The notes: generated by a model from the sequence alone, not told the origin. Shown: positions 26,249-36,988, counted from the stretch's first letter. The stretch is DNA of 64,000 nucleotides from Proteiniphilum saccharofermentans (GCF_900095135.1 NZ_LT605205.1:4340001-4404000), one strand, 5' to 3'. A program made the numbers and translations.

Positions 26249-27409
26249 ATGAATGACGACAACGCAAAATCAGGGTGGGTCCCTAAAATAGCCGTATTCT
26301 TTGGTTTCTTTATCATGGGATTTGTGGATATAGTGGGTATTGCCACCAATTATGTCAAGGTCGATTTTAATTTATCAAGTACGCTTGCCAATACCATTCC
26401 TATGATGGTATTCCTGTGGTTTGCCGTTTTTTCTATTCCGGCCGGGATACTGATGGGACGAATCGGCAAGAAAAAAGCGGTGTTACTCTCGCTTGCCCTC
26501 ACTACCGTGGCAATGATCATACCGTTTATCAGTTACACTTTCCCTACCGTTTTGACAGCCTTTGCATTACTTGGTATCAGCAATACCATTCTGCAGGTTT
26601 CACTTAACCCTTTGGTCGCTTCCATGTTTACAAAAGAGAAAACTGCAAGTGTGCTGACTGCCGGCCAGTTTATTAAAGCCATCTCCTCTCTGTCGGGACC
26701 GATTATCGCAGGAGTAGCTGCCAACTATTTCTCCGATTGGAAAATGACTTTCGTTATCTTTTCCATTACCTCTTTATTTTCAGTTTTACTGTTGCTATTC
26801 TCAAAAACAGAAGAACAGGGATTCGAAAACAGACAGAGTAGCTTTAAAAGTGTATTGACTCTTTTGAAGGATAAATATATTTTGTACTGTTTTCTAATCA
26901 TTCTATTTATTGTCGGCCTCGATGTGGGAATAAACACTTCGGCTCCCGAATTACTGATGAAGCGGATGGGGTTGGAACTAAGCCGTGCAGGACTGGGTAG
27001 TAGTGTATATTTTGCAGCAAAAACTACGGGCGCTTTCATCGGCACCCTACTCCTTTTAAAATTTCCACCTCTTCGTTTTTTAAGGTTATCGCTCATTATG
27101 GCTATTGTTGCTTTTATTGCTTTGATGTTCGTCCAAGATATTTGGTTTTCACTGATTCTTATATTCATTATAGGATTTACTTGTGCCAATGTTTTTTCAA
27201 TCGTTTTCTCATTTGCGTTGCAAAAAGATCAGCAACGTTCCAACGAGATCTCGGCACTTATGATCATGGGTGTTTCGGGTGGAGCCGTTATTTTACCTCT
27301 CCAGGGGTTGATAAATGACAACTTCGGATTATCGGCTGCCTTATCCGTATTACTTTTTTGTTTGATTATAAATCTATTACTCACAAATATAATGAAAGCC
27401 GAGAGGTAA
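26249..27409 (+). CDS. MFS sugar transporter (FucP/GlcP-like)
   Basis: Inner-membrane major facilitator of 386 residues from the ATG at 26249, 11 bases after the isomerase gene; the frame from 26204 would overlap it. About 12 hydrophobic segments. GRIGKKKAVLLSLAL after segment 2 is the MFS loop motif, and LQVSLNPLVASMFTKE resembles the fucose/glucose:proton symporter branch. Flanked by mannose-6-phosphate isomerase and a ROK kinase, so mannose is the likely cargo (inference). Confidence 0.82.
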   Translation: MNDDNAKSGWVPKIAVFFGFFIMGFVDIVGIATNYVKVDFNLSSTLANTIPMMVFLWFAVFSIPAGILMGRIGKKKAVLLSLALTTVAMIIPFISYTFPTVLTAFALLGISNTILQVSLNPLVASMFTKEKTASVLTAGQFIKAISSLSGPIIAGVAANYFSDWKMTFVIFSITSLFSVLLLLFSKTEEQGFENRQSSFKSVLTLLKDKYILYCFLIILFIVGLDVGINTSAPELLMKRMGLELSRAGLGSSVYFAAKTTGAFIGTLLLLKFPPLRFLRLSLIMAIVAFIALMFVQDIWFSLILIFIIGFTCANVFSIVFSFALQKDQQRSNEISALMIMGVSGGAVILPLQGLINDNFGLSAALSVLLFCLIINLLLTNIMKAER

Positions 27410-27470
27410 GCTAAGCTTGCTTAAGCTTGCCCGAGGCGCATCTTATATTCTACAAATACTTTCAAAGAAA

Positions 27471-28562
27471 ATGTACAATAGAGAGAAAGGAGCCGTATTA
27501 ACACTCGACGCGGGAGGAACCAATTTTGTGTTTTCGACCATAAAAGATAATAAAGAGGTCGTCGATCCGGTAGATTTTCCGGCATATCCAGACGATTTGC
27601 ATAAATGTTTGAATTCTATTGTTACGGGATTCAAAGAAGTAATAAAGCACTTAAAGAGTGATCCTATAGCTATTAGTTTTGCATTTCCGGGTCCAGCTGA
27701 TTACGAAAACGGCATTATCGGAGATTTACCCAATTTTCCGGCTTTCAGGGGAGGTGTCGCATTGGGTCCCTACTTGAAAGAAAAATTCGGATTGCCAGTC
27801 TTTATCAATAACGACGGTAACCTCTTCGCCTATGGCGAAGCCCTTGCAGGTGCATTACCCGAGATCAACAAACAGTTAGAAGCTGCCGGAAATCCCAAGC
27901 GATACCGTAACCTGCTCGCCGTGACGCTTGGTACAGGCTTTGGTGGCGGTGTGGTAATAGATAACAGGCTTTTAACGGGAGACAATGGTTGCGGAGGTGA
28001 TGTCTGGATATCGGCGAATAAATACGATCACCATCTTCTCGCCGAAGAGGGTGTAAGTATCCGCGCTGTGAAACGGGAATACCGTGAATTGTCGGGAGAT
28101 GAATCAGATATTTCTCCTAAAGAAATATTTGAGATTGCCGAGGGAACAAAAACAGGCAACAGGGAAGCCGCCATAAAAAGTTTTGAAAGACTCGGAGAAA
28201 TTGCCGGCTTCACCATTTCCGAATCGCTGAATATTGTGGATGGATTAGTTGTCATTGGCGGAGGGATCGCGAACGCGCATAAATATATACTCCCCGCAAT
28301 GATCAAAGAAATGAACGGGGTCAGAAAAACTGTCAAAGGGGATATTTTTCCCCGGTTGCAAATGAAAGCCTATAATCTGGAAGATGAAAACGAAAAAGCG
28401 CTCTTCCTGAATAATGAATCTGAAATCGTAACCATTCCCGAGAGTAACAAAACCGCAACATATCATTCGGTAAAAAAGATCGGTGTATGGACAAGCATGC
28501 TGGGAACAAGCAAAGCCATTGCCATCGGGGCATATAATTTTGCACTGAACCAGCTATCCTGA
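27471..28562 (+). CDS. ROK family hexokinase (probable manno- or glucokinase)
   Basis: ATP-dependent sugar kinase of 363 residues. I used the ATG at 27471; the frame from 27417 adds 18 residues encoded by an AAGCTTGC-repeated spacer. LTLDAGGTNFVFST is the ATP phosphate-binding loop, FINNDGNLFAYGEAL carries the catalytic Asp, and GTGFGGGVVIDNRLLTGDNGCGGD follows. The usual ROK zinc motif CxCGxxGC is not obvious, as in some Bacteroidetes members. Context with isomerase and transporter makes mannose the likely substrate. Confidence 0.83.
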   Translation: MYNREKGAVLTLDAGGTNFVFSTIKDNKEVVDPVDFPAYPDDLHKCLNSIVTGFKEVIKHLKSDPIAISFAFPGPADYENGIIGDLPNFPAFRGGVALGPYLKEKFGLPVFINNDGNLFAYGEALAGALPEINKQLEAAGNPKRYRNLLAVTLGTGFGGGVVIDNRLLTGDNGCGGDVWISANKYDHHLLAEEGVSIRAVKREYRELSGDESDISPKEIFEIAEGTKTGNREAAIKSFERLGEIAGFTISESLNIVDGLVVIGGGIANAHKYILPAMIKEMNGVRKTVKGDIFPRLQMKAYNLEDENEKALFLNNESEIVTIPESNKTATYHSVKKIGVWTSMLGTSKAIAIGAYNFALNQLS

Positions 28563-28670
28563 AGTATTTGATATTCCTGCATGTAAATGAGCAGCAGGAA
28601 AGATTGAATCAATAATTTAAAACAGCATTATAAAAAACGCATAGAAACATAAATTCAAAAAACAAAAACA

Positions 28671-29528
28671 ATGAAAAACGTATGTAAAATTATTGGATGT
28701 ATTTCATGTATGTTGCTTATGTTCTTTTCTTGCGAGAAAAATGAAAGTATTCATCGTGACGCTAAAGTAATTCTCGATAAATTACTTTTTTCAGGATATA
28801 CCGGCGATATGATCAGGGCTACCGTAACATATGGAAGCTCCGATATAAAGAAATTGGTAATCACAAAATGGGTAAATGGGGAACAAGTTCCCGGATATGA
28901 GATAAATGTTCCCGTAAACAGTATCTCCGACTCGTATGAATTCGAACAGGAAATTGAAGTAGGTGATGAAGAGGGGACATTGATCTACACATTTAGCGGG
29001 TATTCGGTGGAAGATAAATTGATTGATGCTTCAGATCTGGCTATTTCAGTGACATTGACCGATTTTGGACGGTTGTCAAAATTTGACTGGAAATTGACCG
29101 AACAAACAACAAACGGAGAGAACACCACAGAAGAAGCCATGTTAGACAATGTGTACCGATTAAATAGTGATCTGAGCTGGGAATATGACTGGGGTGATCC
29201 GGCAGGAGCAGGATTTGATGTCTTAAACCAGTACTGTGCCTGGAAATATATCGGGACAGACTTAAAAGCGGATTCTATTTATTTGATAAAATTCGGGTTC
29301 TTATCCACCACACCGACGATTGATAAATATGAGGTCTTAAGGCTGGATGATACCAATCTATGGATACAAACCTTTATGGATTTATCGTGGCTCGGTGATC
29401 CTTATACTGAGGAAACTCCGGTTGTAGAAAAGTTTGTTGCAATTCCTAAATCGCCCAACTTCACTCCTTACAGAGGCGAAGATCCTGCAAATTACAGTTG
29501 GGCATCTTGCACTCCAGGTAATTACTAA
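28671..29528 (+). CDS. Lipoprotein of unknown function in the mannoside locus
   Basis: I do not recognise this family. The 285-residue protein has a lipoprotein signal ending in FFSC (Cys about 23), so it is probably attached to the outer membrane. The remainder is predicted beta-rich with many Thr, Asp and Trp residues, including YDWGDPAGAGFDVLNQYC and a C-terminal region with W/Y spacing reminiscent of glycan-binding surface lipoproteins. It sits between the kinase and the GH92 gene, 108 bases after the former and 13 before the latter. A surface glycan-binding role is inference. Confidence 0.6.
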   Translation: MKNVCKIIGCISCMLLMFFSCEKNESIHRDAKVILDKLLFSGYTGDMIRATVTYGSSDIKKLVITKWVNGEQVPGYEINVPVNSISDSYEFEQEIEVGDEEGTLIYTFSGYSVEDKLIDASDLAISVTLTDFGRLSKFDWKLTEQTTNGENTTEEAMLDNVYRLNSDLSWEYDWGDPAGAGFDVLNQYCAWKYIGTDLKADSIYLIKFGFLSTTPTIDKYEVLRLDDTNLWIQTFMDLSWLGDPYTEETPVVEKFVAIPKSPNFTPYRGEDPANYSWASCTPGNY

Positions 29529-29541
29529 ACAATCAGATCTT

Positions 29542-32289
29542 ATGTACAAATACATATTTATCATATTTATGTTTGTCGGGTACAGCTTTTGCCTGTTTGC
29601 AGGGCCCGACAATATCGCACCCTTAGCCAAAATAACAGCCTCTTCTGAAAAGAGTGCCGAATTTTCGGCACAAAAAGCGGTGGATGGACTGATAGGTATC
29701 GAAAACCGGGGAGAATGGGTTTCGGCAAGCGGACAAACTTCATGGGGTGCTATTGATTATCCGTGGATTAAATTAGAATGGGAAAAACCGCAAAACATCC
29801 ACCGGATCATATTATATGACCGGCCGATACAAGAAAGTCATATCGCGGGCGGGACATTGCACTTTAGCGATGGGACCACTATTTTCGTCAATCAAATCCC
29901 TAACGACGGGAGGGCAAAAGCGGTAGACTTTCCGACCAAAAAAATAACATGGGTAAAATTCGAAACAACCGATGGAGACGGATTGAATATCGGGTTGTCT
30001 GAAATTGAAGTGTATCCGGCTCCTGAAGATTACATCGATTATGTTTCAAAAGTGGATCCATATGTGGAGTCAGCCCGCGGACGTTATTTCTTTTTTGTGA
30101 CAGGAAGCCGTCCGTTCGGTATGATCAGCGCTGCTCCAATGACCCGTAATAAGAATCAGTATGGGGGCGGATATAATTACAATTCGCTTGAAATACTCGG
30201 ATTTCCCCAGGTGCACTGCTGGATGTTATCGGGAATCAGCCTGATGCCGACCACCGGTAATATCAATCCTGTATTGGGTGAGCAACACTGGAAATCTACA
30301 TTTTCACATGACGGTGAAATTGTACAGCCCGGATATCATCGGGTATTTTTACAGGATTATGGTATCTGGGTGGAACAAACCACAACCGACAGAGTAAGCT
30401 ACTACAAGCTTCGTTATACAAAAGACAATACTTCGAATTTACTGCTCAATTTAGGCGGATATCTGGGAACCACCACAATGAATGATTGCCGCGTTACCAA
30501 AGTGACCAATACCCAAATTGAAGGTTCGGTCAATACGACCGGACGGTTCTGGGGTGGCCCTGATAATGTGAGAATATTCTTTGTAATGGAATTTGACAAA
30601 CCGTTTCAGCAATTAGATGCGTGGGATGATAAGGAAGTCCTGAAAAATATTACTTCACATCAAGGGGTAAACGAAAAAACAGCCCGGAATGCAAATGAGA
30701 GTTACTACGATGCCCCCACCTGCGGTGTCAGTGCTATATATGATGTAAAGGCCGGCGATGAAATTCAGGTCAAATTTGCCATTTCTTACACAAGCATAGA
30801 GAATGCCCGCAAAAACATGGAAAGCGATCAGTTTGGCTGGGATTTCGAAGCTGTCAGGGAAGATTCGCGACAAGAATGGAATGATTGGCTCGGACGAATC
30901 GATGTAAAAGGTGGAACACACGAACAACAGATTAAATTCTATACCGATCTGTGGCATGTATTGCTGGGAAGACATAAACTGGATGATGTATCGGGCGATT
31001 ATCCCGATTATACGCAAGGAGAACGGGTAGGAAATGCCACCGTCAATGCCAGATTAATTGTGCGTACATTACCCAAAAAACCTGACGGTACGGTTCGTTT
31101 CCATATGTACAATTCCGACGCATTCTGGTTAACGCAATGGAACCTGAATATACTTTGGGGACTGGCCTGGCCGGAAGTATTAGATGATTTCGCCGCCTGT
31201 CTTGTCCAGTATGCCGAGAACGGCGGATTACTGCCCCGTGGACCCAATGCAGGAGGATATTCCTATATCATGACAAGCTGTCCGGCAACCAATTTAATCA
31301 CAAGCGCCTATCAAAAGAACATGCTGACAAAGACAACACCTGAGAAGGCATACGAAGCAATGGTGAGAAACCATAAGCCGGGAGGTATGATCGGTTCGGT
31401 AAAGGAAATTGACTTTTACATCAAAAACGGATATTATCCCGGTAATGCCGGAATTACTATCGAAGCAGCATTTCAGGATTGGGCTCTGTCTCGGATGGCT
31501 GCCAGGATGGGCAAAAAGAAAGATGCCGCCTATTATCTGAAACGCTCTCAGGGCTGGAAAAAATTATTCAACTCCGAACAGAAATTACTCTTTCCAAAAG
31601 ATGAAAAGGGAGAGTGGGTAACATTAGATCCATTAAATAATAGAGGCTGGGTTGAGGCTAATGCATGGCAAGCTACCTGGGGAGTATCGCACGATATTTC
31701 CGGATTGGCCCGGTTGATGGGAGGAAATGATGTGTTATGCGAAAAATTGAATTATGCCTTTGAACAGTCAGAAAAAGATGATTTCATATTCGGATACGGC
31801 AGTGGATATGTGAGCTATGCCAATCAGCCCGGATGTTCAAATGCACATGTATTCAATTTGGCGGGTCATCCATGGCTTTCCCAATATTGGGTAAGAAAAG
31901 TCGGGGCACAGGCTTACGGGGCAATTACGCCCGACCGGGGATATGGCGGCCATGACGAAGATCAGGGGCAAATGGGAGGCGTAAGCGCTTTGATGGCATT
32001 GGGACTGTTTAGCGTACAAGGAACCAGCGCACAAAATCCTTCCTATGAGATTACAAGTCCCGTATTTGATGAAATTACAATTCAACTGAATCCTACATAC
32101 TATAAAGGAGACGAGTTTAAGATCAGGACATACAACAATTCAAAAAAGAACTGTTTCATTCAGAAAGTTCAACTGAACGGGAAAGATTACAACCGATATT
32201 GGATCGATCACAAAGATTTTGGTGCCGGAGGATGTTTGGAAATCTGGTTGGACTCAGCACCAAACAAGAGCTGGGGAACAGAAAAATAA
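29542..32289 (+). CDS. GH92 alpha-mannosidase with N-terminal discoidin-like domain
   Basis: Exported calcium-dependent inverting exo-alpha-mannosidase family. From the ATG at 29542 (915 residues) there is a signal peptide (MYKYIFIIFMFVGYSFCLFA); the earlier frame start at 29434 lies in the preceding gene. Residues 25-150 look like an F5/8-type (discoidin) beta domain with ASSEKSAEFSAQKAVDG. The GH92 N-terminal beta domain and (alpha/alpha)6 barrel follow: GPNAGGYSYIMTSCPATNLI, YYPGNAGITIEAAFQDWAL and GGHDEDQGQMGG, the last being the usual DxDxGxM acidic cluster. Linkage specificity cannot be read by eye. Confidence 0.88.
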   Translation: MYKYIFIIFMFVGYSFCLFAGPDNIAPLAKITASSEKSAEFSAQKAVDGLIGIENRGEWVSASGQTSWGAIDYPWIKLEWEKPQNIHRIILYDRPIQESHIAGGTLHFSDGTTIFVNQIPNDGRAKAVDFPTKKITWVKFETTDGDGLNIGLSEIEVYPAPEDYIDYVSKVDPYVESARGRYFFFVTGSRPFGMISAAPMTRNKNQYGGGYNYNSLEILGFPQVHCWMLSGISLMPTTGNINPVLGEQHWKSTFSHDGEIVQPGYHRVFLQDYGIWVEQTTTDRVSYYKLRYTKDNTSNLLLNLGGYLGTTTMNDCRVTKVTNTQIEGSVNTTGRFWGGPDNVRIFFVMEFDKPFQQLDAWDDKEVLKNITSHQGVNEKTARNANESYYDAPTCGVSAIYDVKAGDEIQVKFAISYTSIENARKNMESDQFGWDFEAVREDSRQEWNDWLGRIDVKGGTHEQQIKFYTDLWHVLLGRHKLDDVSGDYPDYTQGERVGNATVNARLIVRTLPKKPDGTVRFHMYNSDAFWLTQWNLNILWGLAWPEVLDDFAACLVQYAENGGLLPRGPNAGGYSYIMTSCPATNLITSAYQKNMLTKTTPEKAYEAMVRNHKPGGMIGSVKEIDFYIKNGYYPGNAGITIEAAFQDWALSRMAARMGKKKDAAYYLKRSQGWKKLFNSEQKLLFPKDEKGEWVTLDPLNNRGWVEANAWQATWGVSHDISGLARLMGGNDVLCEKLNYAFEQSEKDDFIFGYGSGYVSYANQPGCSNAHVFNLAGHPWLSQYWVRKVGAQAYGAITPDRGYGGHDEDQGQMGGVSALMALGLFSVQGTSAQNPSYEITSPVFDEITIQLNPTYYKGDEFKIRTYNNSKKNCFIQKVQLNGKDYNRYWIDHKDFGAGGCLEIWLDSAPNKSWGTEK

Positions 32290-32314
32290 TTTTTTACTTA
32301 GTATATATCTAAAA

Positions 32315-35300
32315 ATGATGCACATGAGACCCTTAAAATTATGTTGTTTATTATTATATCTTTGTCTATGGAGTAACCTATATGCACAGCACAAAGATTA
32401 TTCAGGTATTGTAACGGAAGATGACGGCACACCGCTTATCGGTGTGAGTGTGCTGGTAAAAAACACCACTAACGGTACAGTAACCGATATCGACGGAAAA
32501 TTTACTATCCATGCATTGCCGGGTGATTACCTCGTTTTTTCGTATATCGGCTATGAAACGGTTGAAATACCATTGACAAATAATGAAACCCTTTCAATAA
32601 CAATGAACGAGGAATCCATCTATTTGAATGAAATGGTTGTTGTCGGTTACGGACAAATGAAAAAAAGCGACCTGACGGCCGCCATTGCTTCCGTAAAATC
32701 GGACGATTTAGTAAAAACTTCGATCACATCTATTGACCAGGGACTTCAAGGTCGTGCTGCGGGTGTAGTAGTGACCAACACCTCCGGCCAACCGGGTGCA
32801 GGCACCTCCATTCGTATCCGTGGTACAAGTTCCGTAATGGGGACAAATGAACCGTTGTATGTAATTGACGGAATACCTGTAATTAATGGAGGTGCGAGTT
32901 CGGGAGCCATGAACACCCCTCCTTTGAATCCCATGGCACTGATGAATCCAAACGATGTGGAATCGATCGAGGTATTGAAAGATGCTTCTGCTACAGCAAT
33001 TTATGGAGCGCGTGGAGCGAATGGTGTGATTTTGGTAACTACAAAACGAGGGAGTAAAGGTAAAGTACGGACATCGGCAAACGCATATTACGGAATACAG
33101 AGTATCGCCAAAAAGATGGATATGCTAAATGCCGAACAGTTGGCAATTTTGGGGAATGAAGCTACAGACAATGCCAATATCGATCGAAAACTGGTATTTG
33201 CCGACTTAAACAACCTGAGAAAAAGAAGTACGGACTGGCAGAATGAAATTTTCCGCTTAGCCCCTATCCAGAATTATGAATTGGCTTTTTCAGGCGGAAG
33301 CGACAAATCGGCCTATTTCCTGTCGACCAATTTTTTCTCTCAAGACGGCATCATTCTCGGATCAGACTATAAAAAAGGGAGCCTTCGTTTTAATTTAGAC
33401 CAGGAATTGAGCGAGCGAATCAAAATCGGGAATACAATGAATGTCACTTACAGTCAGTCCAACGGTGTGGTGACCAATTATGAAAGCGCTATTGCATCCA
33501 GTATAACATCATGGGCTTTGGAAATGAACCCGGGATTACCAGTACGTAATCCGGATGGCACATATGTATATGAAAACAATATATCGAATCCGGCTGTTGG
33601 AAATCCGGTCGAAGATGCCAATACGTATGAACAACTGAACAAAACACTTCGAATGACAGGTAATATGTTTGCCGATTTGTTTATTGTCAAAGGGTTAAAC
33701 TTCAGAACAAGTATTGGTATTGATTATTATAACGTAAAAGACCTGAGTTTTGCACCTGTTCATATTAAACGGGGAGAGGCCAGTGAGGGTATTGCCTCTG
33801 TGGGACAAGCAGATGGTTATACCTGGGTTTGGGAAAATACACTGAGTTATAATAACATATTTGCCGAAAAACATTCAGTAAATGCCGTAGCCGGTGTTAC
33901 TGCCCAACAATATGAAGGTACACCGCTTATAGTATCCAGATCGGGGATTGAAGATGGACGATTGGGTTATCATTCTATTCAGGAGGGGACCAAAATTCAA
34001 TTGGCAAATACAGGGTATAGCTCATGGCAAATGTTGTCTTATCTGGCTCGTGTAAATTACGGGTATGACAGTCGTTATTTGCTGACGTTGACCGGTCGGG
34101 TAGATGGTTCTTCCAAGTTCGGTACAAATAATAAATATGGATTTTTCCCTTCTACTGCGTTTGCATGGCGTATTTCCGAAGAAGCTTTTATGAAAGAACA
34201 AACCACTATCGACAACCTGAAATTACGCGTAAGTTACGGGTTAGTAGGAAATGAAGGCATCTCTCCCTACAGTTCCATGGGATTATTGCAAGGAACGGAA
34301 GCCTACATCGGTACATCCCAAATCATAAAAGGGCAGGCACCTTACACTCTCGGTAATCAGGACCTGAAATGGGAAACAACGGCCCAATTGAATGTTGGCT
34401 TCGATATTGGTGTTTATAATGGCCGATATTCCCTATCCGCTGACTATTATATCAAAAAAACAAAAGATTTGCTACTAACTGTGCCTACTGAATCACATAT
34501 CGGATATGATGTGGCTATGCAAAATGTAGGTAATCTTGAAAATAAAGGATTTGATTTTACATTCAATGCGATACCGGTAGATAATAGCAAGTTCAGATGG
34601 GAGTCGAACTTAACATTCGGACTTAACCGGAATAAGGTGACCAATTTGCCGGGTAATGAAAATGGAATTTCCGGCATAAGTATAATGGGGATCAACTATT
34701 GGACAAGAATTATGGAAGGCAAAGCCATCGGAACCATATATGGCTACAAAACAGACGGAATCGCACAATTGGATGAAGATCTCTCCCAAATTGTCCATTT
34801 CCCCGGAAGAACCATCTCATATGGTGACAGAAAGTATGTGAATAGGGAAGGAACCAGCGACGTGCTGAATGAGGATGACCTTTTTGAATTGGGAAATGCC
34901 AATCCCGATTTCACATACGGATGGAACAACACTTTCTCATTGAAACTGGGAGAAAACAAAGGTGCTGTCAATTTGAACCTCTATCTACAGGGTGTGCAAG
35001 GAAATTCGATTGCCAATTTCAATTTATTTTCACTCGAAAGTTTTGATGGCCAAAAGAATAATTCAGTTGCCGCATTGAAACGATGGACAACCGATAATCC
35101 CACCAATGATTATCCGAGGGCAAATGCTTCGCCCATGTCAAATGTATTTTCTGATCATCAGGTGGAAGACGGTTCCTACCTGAGAATAAAAGATGTTACA
35201 TTGTCTTATGATTTTCCGGTAAATCTGACAAGAAAGTTCAACTGTAATGCATTACAAGTGTATATAAGTGCAAAAAACGCACATACATTTACAAAATATT

Positions 35301-35416
35301 CGGGATATGATCCTGAAGTAAGCCGCTTCGGACAGAACAACCTGAGTATGGGCGCTGACTACGGCTCTTACCCTGTACCCAAATTATATATGTTAGGACT
35401 TAAAATGAATTTCTAA
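32315..35416 (+). CDS. SusC/RagA-family TonB-linked outer-membrane transporter
   Basis: Outer-membrane beta barrel of about 1033 residues that imports oligosaccharides with SusD. The first ATG after the GH92 stop is 32315 (32318 and 32324 are close alternatives); the longer frame starts within GH92. A signal peptide is followed by a carboxypeptidase-like domain (DYSGIVTEDDGTPLIGVSVL), a TonB-box-like stretch, the SusC signature MVVVGYGQMKKSDLTAAI, and a plug domain with IRGTSSVMG and VLKDASATAIYGARGANGVI. C-terminal residue is Phe, as usual for barrels. Confidence 0.95.
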   Translation: MMHMRPLKLCCLLLYLCLWSNLYAQHKDYSGIVTEDDGTPLIGVSVLVKNTTNGTVTDIDGKFTIHALPGDYLVFSYIGYETVEIPLTNNETLSITMNEESIYLNEMVVVGYGQMKKSDLTAAIASVKSDDLVKTSITSIDQGLQGRAAGVVVTNTSGQPGAGTSIRIRGTSSVMGTNEPLYVIDGIPVINGGASSGAMNTPPLNPMALMNPNDVESIEVLKDASATAIYGARGANGVILVTTKRGSKGKVRTSANAYYGIQSIAKKMDMLNAEQLAILGNEATDNANIDRKLVFADLNNLRKRSTDWQNEIFRLAPIQNYELAFSGGSDKSAYFLSTNFFSQDGIILGSDYKKGSLRFNLDQELSERIKIGNTMNVTYSQSNGVVTNYESAIASSITSWALEMNPGLPVRNPDGTYVYENNISNPAVGNPVEDANTYEQLNKTLRMTGNMFADLFIVKGLNFRTSIGIDYYNVKDLSFAPVHIKRGEASEGIASVGQADGYTWVWENTLSYNNIFAEKHSVNAVAGVTAQQYEGTPLIVSRSGIEDGRLGYHSIQEGTKIQLANTGYSSWQMLSYLARVNYGYDSRYLLTLTGRVDGSSKFGTNNKYGFFPSTAFAWRISEEAFMKEQTTIDNLKLRVSYGLVGNEGISPYSSMGLLQGTEAYIGTSQIIKGQAPYTLGNQDLKWETTAQLNVGFDIGVYNGRYSLSADYYIKKTKDLLLTVPTESHIGYDVAMQNVGNLENKGFDFTFNAIPVDNSKFRWESNLTFGLNRNKVTNLPGNENGISGISIMGINYWTRIMEGKAIGTIYGYKTDGIAQLDEDLSQIVHFPGRTISYGDRKYVNREGTSDVLNEDDLFELGNANPDFTYGWNNTFSLKLGENKGAVNLNLYLQGVQGNSIANFNLFSLESFDGQKNNSVAALKRWTTDNPTNDYPRANASPMSNVFSDHQVEDGSYLRIKDVTLSYDFPVNLTRKFNCNALQVYISAKNAHTFTKYSGYDPEVSRFGQNNLSMGADYGSYPVPKLYMLGLKMNF

Positions 35417-35427
35417 AGACTACCACG

Positions 35428-36930
35428 ATGAAAAAAACATATTTATACTTGTCAATCTGGATTTTATCAACAGGAATATTTTCTGCTTGTTCCGATTTCC
35501 TTGATGAAGAAGCGAAAGGAAGCCAAGTCGATAAGAATTTTTATAAAACCGAATCCGACGCCGTTGCCGCTACGGATGCAATTTACAGTTACCTGATCTC
35601 TGACGCGGATGCATTTAATTTGTGGAGCGATCATTTTGGGGGATTATTTTACAATGACTTCTGGGAACTCCCTGAGTTAATGTCCGACAATGCAGTATCC
35701 AAACAGTCATCCCCTGATTATCAATCTATTGATAAATTTCAAGTAGATGCATATAGTATCAGGGTTGCCTGTTTATGGCGTGATTTTTATACAACCATCA
35801 ATGTCTGTAATACGGTAATTGCAAAAGTTCCTGCCATTCACTTTACGGATGAAATCAAGAAAAATCAGTTGATCGCCGAGGCTAAATTCTTCCGTGCATT
35901 GTGCTATTTCGAATTGACCCGTTTCTTCGGAGATGTCCCTTTACATACAGTTCCAACCGAAAGTGTTTCGGAGAGTCAGATCCCAAGAACACCCGTAGCC
36001 CAAATCTATCCTGTAATACTGGAGGATCTGGATTTTGCCGAAAAGAACCTGAAGTATGAAGATCGTTTGGGCTATGGACGTCCATATGCATTATCAGCTT
36101 CTGCTTTATTGGCAAGAGTATATTTGACGCTGGGACAGAAAGAGAAGAATAACACTTATCTCCAGAACGCTGTAGAAAAGGCCGATGCGGTGATTCCTGC
36201 TTTTCCAATGGGCTCTTATGAAGATCTGTTTAAATTAGAAAACCGATTCAAAGGAGAGCGGATATGGGAAGTAAATTTCAATGCCTCATTGAGTCAGGGG
36301 TGGAAAGGAAATCAATTTCTGGTTCGTTTATTGCCTCAGATGGATACTGAAAAAGGAGGGCCTAACAATGCCCGGGGATGGGTTGCTGCAACGGAGAATC
36401 TATATAGTACTTTTGATCCTGAGGATAAACGACGTGACGTGACGTTGTTCAAATCATTCACTTATACTGACGGCTCCACGGAAACATTCGACGCTCCCTA
36501 TTTTTGCAAATATTGGGACAGGATAGCCGAGCCCAAAGGAAATGAATCCAATGCCACCCTCCCCTATCTGCGTACCGCTGAAATGTACCTGATAAAAGCG
36601 GAAGCATTGAATGAAATCAATCAAAACCCGACTCAGGCCGCTAAAGATGCATTAAACGCAGTTCGTCAGCGTGCAGGATTAGGTGATACTCCAGCCGATA
36701 ATTACGCAGACTTTAAAAAAGCTGTCTTAGAAGAAAGGCGTATGGAATTTGCGATGGAAGGACATCGTTGGCATGACCTCGTGCGTATGTGTACATTGGA
36801 CGAAATAAAAGAGCTGGTAGGCACAGCGAAACCGGGAGTTGTTCCAAGGGAAGCCAACTTTCTATTTCCGATTCCTAATAACGATAGAATTATTTCTAAT
36901 GGGAGATTAACCCAAAATGAAGGGTATTAA
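35428..36930 (+). CDS. SusD/RagB-family outer-membrane lipoprotein
   Basis: Surface glycan-binding partner of the SusC protein encoded 11 bases upstream. 500 residues with lipoprotein signal ending in FSAC (Cys about 20), then SDFLDEEAKGS, a standard SusD opening. TPR-like helices include AEAKFFRALCYFELTRFFGDVPL near residue 150, and the C-terminal part has YLRTAEMYLIKAEALNEI and RRMEFAMEGHRWHDLVRM, both hallmarks of the family. Ligand is probably a mannoside by context. Confidence 0.95.
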   Translation: MKKTYLYLSIWILSTGIFSACSDFLDEEAKGSQVDKNFYKTESDAVAATDAIYSYLISDADAFNLWSDHFGGLFYNDFWELPELMSDNAVSKQSSPDYQSIDKFQVDAYSIRVACLWRDFYTTINVCNTVIAKVPAIHFTDEIKKNQLIAEAKFFRALCYFELTRFFGDVPLHTVPTESVSESQIPRTPVAQIYPVILEDLDFAEKNLKYEDRLGYGRPYALSASALLARVYLTLGQKEKNNTYLQNAVEKADAVIPAFPMGSYEDLFKLENRFKGERIWEVNFNASLSQGWKGNQFLVRLLPQMDTEKGGPNNARGWVAATENLYSTFDPEDKRRDVTLFKSFTYTDGSTETFDAPYFCKYWDRIAEPKGNESNATLPYLRTAEMYLIKAEALNEINQNPTQAAKDALNAVRQRAGLGDTPADNYADFKKAVLEERRMEFAMEGHRWHDLVRMCTLDEIKELVGTAKPGVVPREANFLFPIPNNDRIISNGRLTQNEGY

Positions 36931-36938
36931 TTAACAGG

Positions 36939-36969
36939 ACTCGAACAGGAACAGGATTTCTGTTCGAGT
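36939..36969 (+). other. Perfect 10-bp stem-loop between susD and the next gene
   Basis: ACTCGAACAG (36939-36948) and CTGTTCGAGT (36960-36969) with an 11-base loop. No T run follows, so it looks more like an mRNA processing or stability element, or a leaky attenuator, than a full terminator. Confidence 0.55.
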
Positions 36970-36988
36970 TACATAAATCATTACAAAA

